A stretch of DNA of 64,000 nucleotides from Progne subis subis (lineage: Eukaryota > Chordata > Aves > Passeriformes > Hirundinidae): assembly GCA_022316685.1 (NCBI GenBank), contig JAKJHU010000033.1, forward strand, positions 1,168,321 to 1,232,320, in the 5' to 3' direction. Position numbers and translations under genes: made by a program. Below are positions 1 through 10,920 of the stretch, piece by piece. Position 1 is the stretch's first letter. Each line of letters begins with the position of its first letter. The notes beneath the pieces were generated by a model. It saw only the letters and a list, made by a program, of their open reading frames with translations, did not search any database and was not told the origin of the DNA.

Positions 1-3000
1 CTGTAACAAGTCATGATACAGATTTCTCAGCCAGGTGTGGGTATGAAAGCTTCAACACAGAAAGCTTCAATACAAACTCCTTCAGGTGACCCGTAGGTGA
101 GCCCTGTGGCTAAGAAGTAAATTTCAGCAAGCTCAGGTAAGACTTGCCACGAGAGGGAGACAGCATGTGTTCCCTGAGCACACCTACCTGAATGAGACAG
201 CCTAGCCTGGTGTTCTGGACATGTCTGGACACTTGCAGCTGTTAGTGAAGTGGTGAGAACCCAAACTTTGTACCTCAGTTGTGTGGTAGGTCCCTGTGAT
301 ATAAAACAGGGACTTATCTTCTGGCTAGTCGTCATCTTCCGAGCATCTGTAGCATGACTCAGTGCCACAAAACACAGTGCAAATGGAATCCAGATCTGCT
401 GGTAATGGTTTAGCACGTGTCCAGGCCTCTCTAGGTCAGGTCTGGGAGATCCTGGTGCGAGCAGGACTGTGCAGCACCCAAGGAGTTGTTTCAGATACCC
501 ACAGCTGGCTGGCAGGGCCATTCACTGTTCATACTGCAAACAGCCATTGCACAGGCTGTGCTGCACCCTGTGACCAGCTTAGGCAAGGCTGGGTGTTTGC
601 ACAGGGCTGTGAAAACACTGTGCTGCGAGCGCTGGGCTGCTGTGGCACCCAGGACACCTGCTCAGGACTGCTCCTTTGCTTCCTCAGCACCAGCCCAGAG
701 ATTTCATGGGAGAAGAGGCTTGTTCAGTGCACATGGGATGGCTTGGTTTGCCCTCCAGATTGTGTCGGCTTTTCCCATGGCTGCAGCACGACAGTGGGGC
801 TCTGTTTTCCTCTGGGAAGGGAATAAGCTGCTTCATCATTGTGATCTCTATGTAGTGTCCTGTTGATAAGATCAGTCAACAGCATCAGATGAAAACTCAG
901 ATGCAGTTCTGAAGTATAAAGTGAGTGAGGCCTATTTGTTTAATTTGAGCTTCTAAGGTTTAAATCCCAGAGGAAATTAAATTAGGTGCCTAGAGCAATG
1001 GCAGTCTGTCATGTTTATTTGCTGGGAATGTCACCTTTAATATCATGCACATGCAACGTATGTGTGTGTCTGTTAATGTAATGGGGTATCATACTGTACA
1101 GGAGCAGGCATGCTACAGGAACTGGAAATGTGAAATATCGTGAGTGGGGGGCACTGAGATAGGATTGGATTTATTTTCAGCCTTCTCCATAAGACTCACT
1201 CACCAGCACAAAGGTGGTTTAGCTGATTGCAGGTGGGGATGGCAGCCTGATCTATGTATGAGCACAGGCGTTAGTGCTCTTGGGCCATTTTGACTGGGCT
1301 ACTTCTAACAGGAGAAATCTTGTCTAGACGCGAATTCAGGATGACAATATTTCTTGCTTCTAAGCCCTCTTAAGAAGCTGGTGTCCTGCTGGTGCATGCC
1401 TTCCCCCTGCATGCTCAGGAGAGCCTCAAGAGTGCCAGTTTCCTGTGTTGTGGGATGTGGCTGCTTGTACATTTGGTTACACCTGCACTTCGGAGTTTTC
1501 CTTCTTCTCCAGGAAGGAAGGCAGGTCTCCCCAGTGGTGTGGGGTAGTAGGATTTGGGGTCGTTTTTTTCTGACTAGGACTGTTAAGGACAGGTTCTGAG
1601 ACACACACTGTGTGTGTGTGAATGTCACTGCAGCAGTTTGTCATTGCAGCCTGTGATGCCTGCCCTCCACCAAAGTTAACTGTCCATGCATGGCTCGCAG
1701 AAAGCACTGCGATCTTCCTCACGTGCTGCACAGAGCAGGCTGCCAGTGCTTTGAGCCCCCAAACGCAGCTGAGCTGAGCTGTGGTCTCCTGCCTCGCTCC
1801 ACTTGTCAGACGTTTTCAGGGAGCCAGTTCAGCTCAATACCTCAGTGGAATCTGTGCTTTTTTTTCAGCTGGATTACCAAAATTTACTGAGAGAGGGCAG
1901 TCAGCTGTAGAGGGGCTCAGCCATCTTAAGGCATCGCACCCCAGTTTCAGTGCTAGGCACAGTGCACGTAGGTTTGTCCCCAGCCAAGACCTGACCTGTC
2001 CCCTCCTTCATTCTCTCCACCCTTTGCTGTTTACCCCTGCATACCCTGTCTTGTTTTCCTACAGCCTCAGAGCAGCTGGCTGCCTTGCACACGTGGCTCC
2101 CATTTCTCTCCTGCCTGTGGCACCTTGGGAGCGCCCAGGGGATCTTCCTGCTGCACTTGTCTTCTAGTCTCCCTGCCAAAGCTGCAGCTCCTCATTCCTG
2201 CTCTCTCACCCATCCCAACCTCTGGCATTTTTGCTCATCCGTGGATGGCTGAATATTCATTTCCTCCTGGCCTGATTGCTGTGAATACCAATTCCTCCTC
2301 CTTTTTCCGGCTGTTCTGTAGATTTTGATGTCTGCCAAATTGTTTTCATTCCCTCACCCCACTGCAGACTGCACCTCCGCAGAAAGCGATCCGCTCGGTG
2401 CAGAGCCCCAGCTCCCCACCCAGCCCTTCCTCCTGAGCTGGGTGATCAGGTTGCTCTCCTGCCTCCAACAGGGACAGACCTCTCCCTCCTCCTGCAGTCA
2501 GTCAGAAAATGAGTGTCTCCAGCTCAACAGGTAGAAGAGTTGCAGACCCCTGCAAGGAGACTGCAGCAGTTTGCAGTGGCACTGCGTGTTTCAGTGCAAT
2601 GTTCCTCTGCTTGCCAGTCTGCAGATTGGTGCCAGGTTGCAGAGTCCTATCCAAAGCAGCAAGCTGCTGGCTCCAAGCTGAAGCAGAGTTTTTTCAGGCT
2701 CGAGGTATGATCAGAAAGGCCTGGTAAAGGTGCTTGCATTCATGCTCAGCAGCTTGGTCATAAACCCTGGCCTGGAGCCTGCTGCAGGTTGAAGCTAAGT
2801 GAAGAGAGGAATGTAGTGGAGAGGGGAGGTTGTGGTTCCGTCGTCCCCCAGGAAATCTGTGTGTAGTGGCAGCAGTGTGGCTGCCACGTTGAGGGGAGAG
2901 GACTGCAGACATCTTGGATTTGGTTTTTGGATCTCTTGTCTTGCCCAACAAAAGAAGAAAGGGAGACTAGAGTATTCCCTTTCTCCTTCTGTCCAATAGT

Positions 3001-4336
3001 CCTGCTTATGTGTTGCCAAAATGGAGCCCAGAGGCTTCCACTTGCCCATGGCATCCTGGCCCTCACTTGCTCTCCACTGGTGTTACTGGCCCTAAGCAGC
3101 CAGTGGGCACGGGAGGTGGGCTTCCTGCAGGGCCGTGGGACAGCCTGGCTGCCCCCTTCCAGATGTGAGGTGGAGAGCAGTACAACTGGCCACTTAGCTC
3201 CACCAGTGTTTGGTGCTAGAACGGTCCCTTCTCTGGAGCCCAGGGCTTATGCCTGGGAAGAACAGGGAAGAGAAGGGTGAGAAAGGGGCCATGGGAATGG
3301 TGGGCTCTTCTGGATGGAAAGTAATGCCAGAGAGGAGGAAAGGGCAGACCAGAGGAAGGAAAGGAGGAGCAAGGGGAAAGGAACAAACCTGTAGGCTAAA
3401 ATGGGAATAATAATCCACTGGATGCTGTTGCAACCTAACTCCCAGGAATGCTGCTCCAAGGCCCCCTCACTGCGTGGGGATGTTTGCCTGGTCCTGCACT
3501 GCCGTCTCTGCTCCTGTGCCAAGCCAGCTGTCCTGCCTGGAGCTCTGGCCTTTGTGGCTCTTGTGAAGAGGGCAGGATGTGTTTGCTTTTGCCTATCACG
3601 TATTTTTTTAAAGAGGGTGGGAGTTCCTCCTCTTGAATTCCCGGGGCTGATTTCCCCCGTGATGTCTCTGGTTTCTGTGACTTGGGGGACTCCATGGAGC
3701 TGGGGTTATGGTCCTCATCCCGGACTTTTGACTTGACAGCAGCTGTTTTCTTGGACTGCTTCATGCTTGCCAGCCTGGCTCTGAGATGAGCCAAAAGCTT
3801 TCCCAGCACAGGCTTGCAGGATGGGCATGTGCCATCACAACATGGGGGTGCCTCATGTGGGCACCTCTGGGAACATCTCCCATACCCAGTATCTGGTTCA
3901 TGGGAACAGCGTGCTGTGCTGGGGTCAGGCCCTTCCCCGTGCCCAGAGCACCAGCTGGCTCTTCCTATGCTGCTATCTCCTGATTAAACTGTGAGTTTGA
4001 CTTCAATGGATCAGATGAAAGTGCCTGTCTCCCACTGTCTCTCCAACAGTTGTTATCTTGACCCTTTTTCCTTCTTCCCCACTCTTTCTGTCTAAAGCTG
4101 AGCCTCTAATTTTAGACTGAGGGAGATAATTGAGGGTCAAAAAAGATTGCTGTGTAATTTCAACATTTTTTCAGTGTTTGGGGTGGAAGACAAAGTTAGG
4201 AGCTCCTTGCTCTCAAACCTTTGTATTGTGGTAAAGGACATAGGGGAAGGAATGCTCTGTGCAGAAATGATGCTGTTCCTTGCAATTAGCTAAAACTAAG
4301 AGTGTAAAGGTGTAAAATACTGTATTTCCTTTGCAG
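1..4336 (+). other. SUFU: SUFU intron 10 (3' part)
   Basis: This stretch precedes the penultimate SUFU coding exon and ends in a normal acceptor (pyrimidine-rich tract, TTTGCAG at 4330-4336). I looked for the preceding SUFU exon, whose product should end in a His-Gly-Pro-Trp-Leu-Gln type sequence, and did not find it, so that exon lies outside the window. All open frames here are short, overlap on both strands and show no recognisable domain. The only notable simple sequence is an AC/TG inverted run at 1601-1620. Confidence 0.75.
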
Positions 4337-4405
4337 ATCCTATTGACTGAAGAGTTTGTAGAGAGAATGTTGGAAGATTTAGAAGATCTGAATTCTCCAG
4401 AGGAA
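4337..4405 (+). CDS. SUFU: SUFU coding exon 11 (penultimate)
   Basis: This 69-nt, phase-0 exon encodes 23 residues beginning ILLTEEFVERM and ending LNSPEE. It corresponds to about residues 433-455 of the 484-residue human Suppressor of Fused, with only conservative differences (for example R for K in the EFVE-R-M segment). It belongs to the C-terminal SUFU domain. SUFU holds GLI transcription factors in the cytoplasm and represses Hedgehog targets; the GLI peptide is gripped between the N- and C-terminal domains. The acceptor is TTTGCAG ending at 4336 and the donor is GTAAGG at 4406. The reading frame stays open past the donor to 4540, but that extension has no SUFU similarity and is intron. 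Identification is from recognised protein sequence, phase and exon length. Confidence 0.95.
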
Positions 4406-7400
4406 GTAAGGCTGCATCATTCCTGTATCTTCCACGTACTGTACCAGAGAGCTCAGCCCATCCTGCAGCTTGTCTTTGATCCTCCCCTCAAGGAGGCAGA
4501 CTGCAGCCCTTCCCCATCCACAGAGTTGAGGCTACGCTAAGCTTTCACATCTGCTGTGAACCACTGAGGCACTGAGAGAGGGGATTGCAAGAAATACAAG
4601 ACAGGGATAAGTATTAAGGGAGACTCTGCGTTTTGATTTCCATCAACATCTTTTCCAGCATGGTATCTGAACACCCCAAATGAAAGCAGTGCAGCTCCTG
4701 GGCCAGGTGGCAGGGTTTCCTCCATGCCATACATAAATACTGGTCTCACTAGCAGCTCCTAGCACATCACCTTCCCTCTTTTCAGAAAGGCTGAAAGTGG
4801 TGGCAGCACATTTACTTTTGAACAATCTTTAGTGGGTTTGGTAAGCAGGCAGGGCTGTTTCACATCTGCTACTCGGCCTTCACCTGCTGGCCCTGCACGG
4901 TGTGTGAAGGACCATCACCAGTCTGGAAGTATTACAGCAACAGCCAGGGAGGCTTTATAAAAGCTGGTACTAAACTTCCCACTGCCATGTGATCTCTTCC
5001 TGGGGAACATTTAACACCCAGTCTCCCATGCATGCCATATAAATATTCTGCTTGACTTCAAAGATCAGTGGCAGAAATGACATGTAATATTTTTAATCCC
5101 ATTTTTTACAGCTCCCTGCAGACTCTAAAGAAACTTTCCTTGGCTTGTAGAGCAGCCCTCCCATCCCTTGCTCTGCTCCCCTCCCCCAGGAAAATCTCAG
5201 GGCTCTAATTGTTTAATCCAGAGTTGACTTAATGCCAGGGTGTTCTTCACTTTGTGAGTGAGGGGAGCACGCTGCTGGCTGTGCAGTGACTTTCAGGCCA
5301 GCTTTTATCCAGTTAAACTTAATCCAAAGCTCATTTTTGCTAGCGACATGGAAGCCCAGGAGCACTTTGCATTGAAGGCCCTTTAGTGAAGGCTTTGTAT
5401 GGCTCATGTTCCTTTGCTGTTCGTTGAGGCAAAGCGCATGGCAGCTCCTGGCACAGCAACGGGGTGTTTGGTTCCCACTCACTGTGACTTTGCTGAATTA
5501 AAAAGTGAAAAGCAAACAAATGCAAAGGATGACTTCTCCAAGAGGATTGCTTTGGAACCACTGCTGTTTATAAAAAGGAAAATACTTGAGATGAAATGTG
5601 ATCTTTCAGCATCCAGATTCCTCCAAGGATTTGTTTCTTCCAGGATCTGGGTTGGGCCAACTGAAAGCATTCCTCAGCAGCCCTGACTGTTGCTGATGAT
5701 GTTCATGTGGTAGAATAAAGTGCAGTGAGGAGTCTTTCCTTTGCTGCATAAAGAGCCACCTGTGTTAAGTGAAATTAAGTGAAATAATCTGTCTGAGTAT
5801 CTTTAGCATGTTTTTCACATGTCCTAGACAGCGACTTAGAATTCTCTGAGCTGTGCAGGGCCAGTAGATCACACGGTGCAAGCTATACACGGGCCTTGAA
5901 TTTACAAAAAAACTTAAATGGGACTTGAGCTGTTTGTCTCCTAGAGGATAATGAACAGGAGTTTGTGGTAGCCATGAACCACCAGCATATTAAGGTCAAT
6001 GGAAACCAACTTGCAGGTTACCCTCATGGGCAGCTGCAAATGGAGCAAGGTCAGGAGCAAATTCATGTTAGAGACACCCTTGCTGTGGAGCAGGCAGCTG
6101 GAAGGGATCTCCTTTAGCAGGAACCTCACACTGAGCCTGTGTTGATGTTCATCACAAACAGGGTGCTTAGGGGAGGAAAGACAAGTAATTGGATAAAGAC
6201 TGATGATTTCCAGGTTGCTGTCCCCTTGTACCAGCTCTCTTATTCAAACAGCCCCTGGGAAGCCTATGGTGCTGCTGGCCTGGGTCTGAGGACTCTCCTA
6301 GGAGAGGACCACTGTATCCATAACCATTCTGAACTAGCCACCTCCAGGGCAGATTGTCACTCGTGGTGTTGAGTCCCCATGAGATTCCTTCCTGAGAGTC
6401 CCATCAGGGTGTCAGGGAGTATTGCAGGGCAAGGCAAGTGCAACATTGGGTGCAGTACAGTTTTGAAAACAAAATGAGCCCGCAAACAGACTTCCAGAGC
6501 TATCCCCCATGTGTTTTGGGTACTCAGGCTGGCTACTAGGATTGCATGAAATGCCTATGCAGAACTGGTTGCCATTCAGCTGTGGATGGGGCAGATTTGT
6601 TGCCTAGGAGATTCCACCCCACACCTTCACCCCCACCCCAGAGCTGTGTTTGAGAGACCTGTGTGAATGCCTGGGCACTGGTCATGTGGTTGTGAGAGGG
6701 GTTGGTCATGAGGCTCCTTGCAGCTCTGTCCCTGCATGGTTGTGTTTGGGTTCATGTTGGGGTGACTTCCTAGCCTGAGGAGGGGCATCAGGATGGGACC
6801 AGTGGACTTGTTTGGGAAACACTGGCCACAGACAGTGCTGTGTAAACCAGACTGGGGCAAAAAATCTCCCTTCTGTGTGCTTCAGCGAGTGTTTGCAAAA
6901 CAGCCTGAGCAGCCGAGTGCCTGTGTGAGCACAAGGCATTGTACAGCTCTGTGAGGCCTTTGTGCCAGAGGTGGGAAGGACTGGAGCAGGAATGCTGTGC
7001 AGGCACATTGGCTCTCCCCAGCCAGGGCTGCACAGTTTGCCTGTCCCCCGACAGAGCCCTGATTGCTCACCTACATTCCACCCTGAACGAGCAGGGATTT
7101 GAAAGCTGCCCTAAGACTTCCTTTAAGCAAATGTGAGCTCTGGGTGCTGGGCTGGGTGAAAGGATAGGGACGTGGTTAGATAGGAGGGAAGACACTTCTG
7201 CTGCAAATCTTGTGAGAAATTGGGAAGGGGAAATGGTGATGGGGGCAGAAACCCTCCAAAATTCATCTGATGAAATAAACAGCACTTGGGCTGAAAGCTC
7301 AGAACTTTACTTTGGCAGCTGAGGCAGGCCACATTATCTAATGTCCACCGCTGTCCAAAACATACTGATGGGGAAATGTTTTCTTAGTGGCCTCTTGTTT

Positions 7401-7504
7401 TAAAAAATAATAATAACATGGGGCTGCCTGCCTTTGCAACATTTTGTTTTTTCTGTGCAGATTGCAGTGATACACATTAACTGGTTCTCTTTACTGTCTT
7501 ACAG
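4406..7504 (+). other. SUFU: SUFU intron 11
   Basis: This 3.1-kb intron runs from GTAAGG at 4406 to CTTACAG at 7498-7504. It contains no repeat I recognise with confidence. A coding-like frame at 5929-6117 is treated as a separate observation. AATAAA at 7265-7270 is intronic and probably not used, because it lies upstream of the last exon. Confidence 0.85.
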
Positions 7505-7594
7505 TTTAAACTTCCAAAGGAGTACAGCTGGCCTGAAAAGAAACTGAAAGTTTCCATCTTGCCAGATGCCGTGTTCGACAACCCACTGCATTAG
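7505..7594 (+). CDS. SUFU: SUFU terminal coding exon 12
   Basis: This exon encodes the last 29 residues of SUFU, starting FKLPKEYSWPEKK and ending VFDNPLH, then TAG at 7592-7594. It aligns without gaps to human residues 456-484; the human tail reads VFDSPLH, so the extreme C-terminus is nearly invariant. The acceptor CTTACAG matches phase 0, as required by the preceding exon. The segment completes the C-terminal SUFU domain used in GLI binding. Loss of this tail in mammals is associated with weakened GLI repression, which fits the strong conservation. SUFU is transcribed on the + strand, the same orientation as TRIM8 downstream. Confidence 0.96.
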   Translation, partial: FKLPKEYSWPEKKLKVSILPDAVFDNPLH

Positions 7595-10500
7595 AGCTGA
7601 ATTACACTATTCTAACAACTGGGAGAGCCAAGTTACTGTCCATTACCCAGTGACTCACAGGATAATTAATGCAGTAAAAACTCTGCCTGCAAATAAAAAG
7701 AGTTTGCTGCACAACCACTGCAAACAGAAGAGGAGCTACTCAGCACCAGCCCAGACCGAACTGAGCCCTTTCCTTTATCCTTCCCAAGGCTGAACTCCCT
7801 GGGAACAGCCTGCGTATGTGTGAGTGTGAGTGAGAAATATTTAACTATGAAAATTAGTAGTAAGAATCCTTTCTCTCTCCTAGCTGCAGAACTCCCCTCT
7901 GCCTTAGCCCAGGGTGTAGACGCTCTGCACGCCTGTATTTACACATACATTTCTGCCAGGTGCGAGCCTATAATCCATGGATTAAATGTTCTTTACGTGA
8001 CTCTGGAGTCCTTTTGTTAGCCAAACTTTTACTGACTGCAGAACTGTTCTTCCATGTGCTATTTTTTTTTTTCCTTTTTAGAAATGGAATGGTATTTCCC
8101 CTGTTTAAAGGAGGCCAAAAGCTCACATGCTTGAAGCTGAACAGATTTAAAGATGAACTTTCTAGTTCAGTCAAGAAAAACAAATCCAGATCCTCCCTGC
8201 CCTCAAATTAGGCATGTTTTAAGTGTTGGTCTTGGTGCTATTAGCTATGGTATCGCTGCAAACAGAGGCAACTTTATTCTCATGCATCCTGTCCTTGTGC
8301 CTGAACCCCAGGGAAGGTCGCAACCTCTGGTTTTGCACAAGCAAGAGGAAGAAAGCTACCGGGGCGGGGGAGATCTCCTGTTTACAGTGTGTTTATCTTT
8401 AAAGAGATACTGTCAAGTATTTTTTCCTTGCTATTGTACAGAATTTGAGAAGCTAGAAAGAATCATTTGTTTACAGGGACAACTTCAGCAGCTCTGCAGG
8501 ATCAGGGGGCTGCTTGAAAGCATAAGAAGTGGAGATCTCTGCTGCCCTGGCACAGCAGTGAGGAGACTCAGCCTCAATGAAGCCAACTATTCTCCCTGTT
8601 CCAGCAGGGTTGTGCCCTAGTGCAGCTCCATTTTCCCCTCTAGCCTTGCTGTGCTGGCTCTTGTTGCTGACCTTCCTCCTTTCAGATGGGTTTGAACTGT
8701 AAAGCATCGAGAGCAGTTTGAAAAGACATTCTCTCTAGATCCCTGTGGCTTCCTCCTTGGAGCAAAATGTGTGCAGAGGAGTCGGTCTCTGCAGTGCCAG
8801 GTTGTGTCTCTGCATCAGCTGCTGGCCCTGTGGATACGCTGCAGCAAACCACCGCAGGCTTTACCCCCTGCTGTTGCTGCTGCAGGTTTTTTCTGATGCA
8901 TATTCCTCAGCCTTCCTCTGCCCATTGTCTTTTGGTGACAACTCTTCACTCCTTGTCATGGGAGGTGCAGCTTTCCTTCCACCCCTTTCTGCCTAAAAGA
9001 TAACTGGTGGTTTTTGCGCAGTTGCTGTGTGATCCTAATACAAGTACAACAAAAGCTTTTAACACTTAATTCCCCTGATCAAACAGCAAAGTCCAGGAGG
9101 CCTCACAGTACCCTGGGATCGCTCTTCTGTTTGTTTTCTGATTTAATTTCTTCCCAGCACAGTCAGCTTTGATGTTTTCTGCATATATTTGAGGCTGGTT
9201 AATGTTGGTCAAGAAGCAGAGCTAGGAGCCACAAAGCTTTCCTTGGACTTGCTACAGAATTCCTCTGTGGCCTCAGGCAAGTCACTCAATGTGTCTCTGT
9301 GCAGAGAGGGTGACTATTGACTAAAGGGCTGCAGGACCTACCGAAGCATGCCAGGGTTTGCAGGGCAGGGCGTGCTTTGTGTACAAAGTAGTATTTGTAT
9401 TATTATAATTGTTTTTATATTATAATTTAAGGCAAGCCAAATGCAGGGTCCAACACTGCTCTGCAGAACCTTCCTTTCTGCAAAGCTATGAAAGCAATTT
9501 ACATGTAAATGAGTTTGTCATTTTGTCTGAACTCAGAGGATCATCTTAAAATCCTGCTGTGAAAGAACAAACTTTCAGATATCTGCATGTACCAGCCAGA
9601 GTGATTTCTGTGCTGCGGCAGGCTGCGCTCGACCATGGGATCTCTTGGCCAGTTTTCATTGTCCTGCTTAGCACTAAGCGTCCCTTCTGCACTGGAGATG
9701 TATGTGCAAGGGACAGCGTGGCTGAGAAAGCGGCACGAAAACCTACCAGTCCAGCTTCAAAAATGACATGCCCGAGTGTCCCACCACAAGATAATGGGAA
9801 AACAGATCATTGTGGCAGAGGGGAAAAGGCAAGGGCAGCAACTACAATTTTGTCCCAAAGCCATCCAACAGTAGCTCATGGATGCTCTTGTGCAAGCTTG
9901 CTGGGGGTGCCACAGCAGAGCTGGCCTGTTGCCAGGATGCTGGCTGCTCTTCCTTGTTTCCAGATGCTAGCTCTCATTAAACGAGCTTAAAATCCACATC
10001 TTGGTGGAGAAGGGACATTCGGAAGGTCAGTTGTTGCTATTCCCGCAGAGATCAGCACAGGGCAGAGAGAAGTCCATCAGACCCTCTCTGAGCTCTGACA
10101 CACATCTGGAACCTCCTGCCCTATGAACTCTCTGAGCCTTCACGGCAGGGATCTGGTGCTGTATGCAGGGAAAGCACCTCCTCCCAGCTGGCTTGTGCTC
10201 CAGTTCTGCCCTTCTCATGCAAGTGTTTTCCTCACCGTTTTTACTCTCATCAGACACTCTGGGCTGGGTTTCCATTGACTTCAGAGGGAGCACACTGAAT
10301 GCATGTGATAATCCACCCAGTATCCTTGTGTGTGTGTGTATTTTTGTTCCATGTCATGTATTTATATATAGTTCTGTGTATTTGAGTTATGAACAGGTGG
10401 CATGCCAGAAATCTCTATTTCTGAGACACTTTCTCACAGATCCTTGCTGGTAGCCAGATAACAATTGAGGGGGGAAGGATTGAAGGGAAGGAAGTGGAAT

Positions 10501-10920
10501 CTTCCTATTTAGGTAAGGGGGGAAATATTAGACAAATAATTGCTAAAATAGAATTCTGTGTCTCATTGTTAGAGCAACTATGAGAACATGGTGAAAGTCA
10601 GCCCTTAAGCTCCCTGGTCGTGTTGCTGCCTCTCAGCAATTTATCTAAGAGTAAGAAAGTTGCAGTTACTCAGTATCCTGAAGAGCTGGGCACCCACAGG
10701 ACATCCCCTCATGGATTCACATCAAGTTTGCAGCCATGCCAAAGGCTTACTCACTGGCAAGTAAATGAGATGTGAAGTTTGGATATTTTCATCTTGGGGC
10801 AAGAGGACATGTCTGTGTGTGAAAGAAATGGAAAAGAAATCTTTGCATTTTAGTGAGCAAGTCGTTTGAAAGAGGGAAGTCACCAGTGTTAATAAATTCC
10901 ATGGTGTTTTTCTAGCCCAG
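7595..10920 (+). other. SUFU: SUFU 3' UTR (extent inferred)
   Basis: No coding exon follows the SUFU stop. Human SUFU has a 3' UTR of a little over 3 kb, so a similar length would end near the AATAAA at 10891-10896. An AATAAA at 7692-7697, about 100 nt after the stop, could give a short form. AT-rich patches (for example 9380-9435) look UTR-like. Only the beginning is firm. The end is a guess from human length and hexamer position, and a longer form reaching 13.8 kb is possible. Confidence 0.45.

Noticed and set aside
4406..4540. Continuation of SUFU exon 11 frame to a stop at 4540
   Set aside because: The donor at 4406 is good and the next exon gives the known SUFU C-terminus; the extension has no SUFU similarity.
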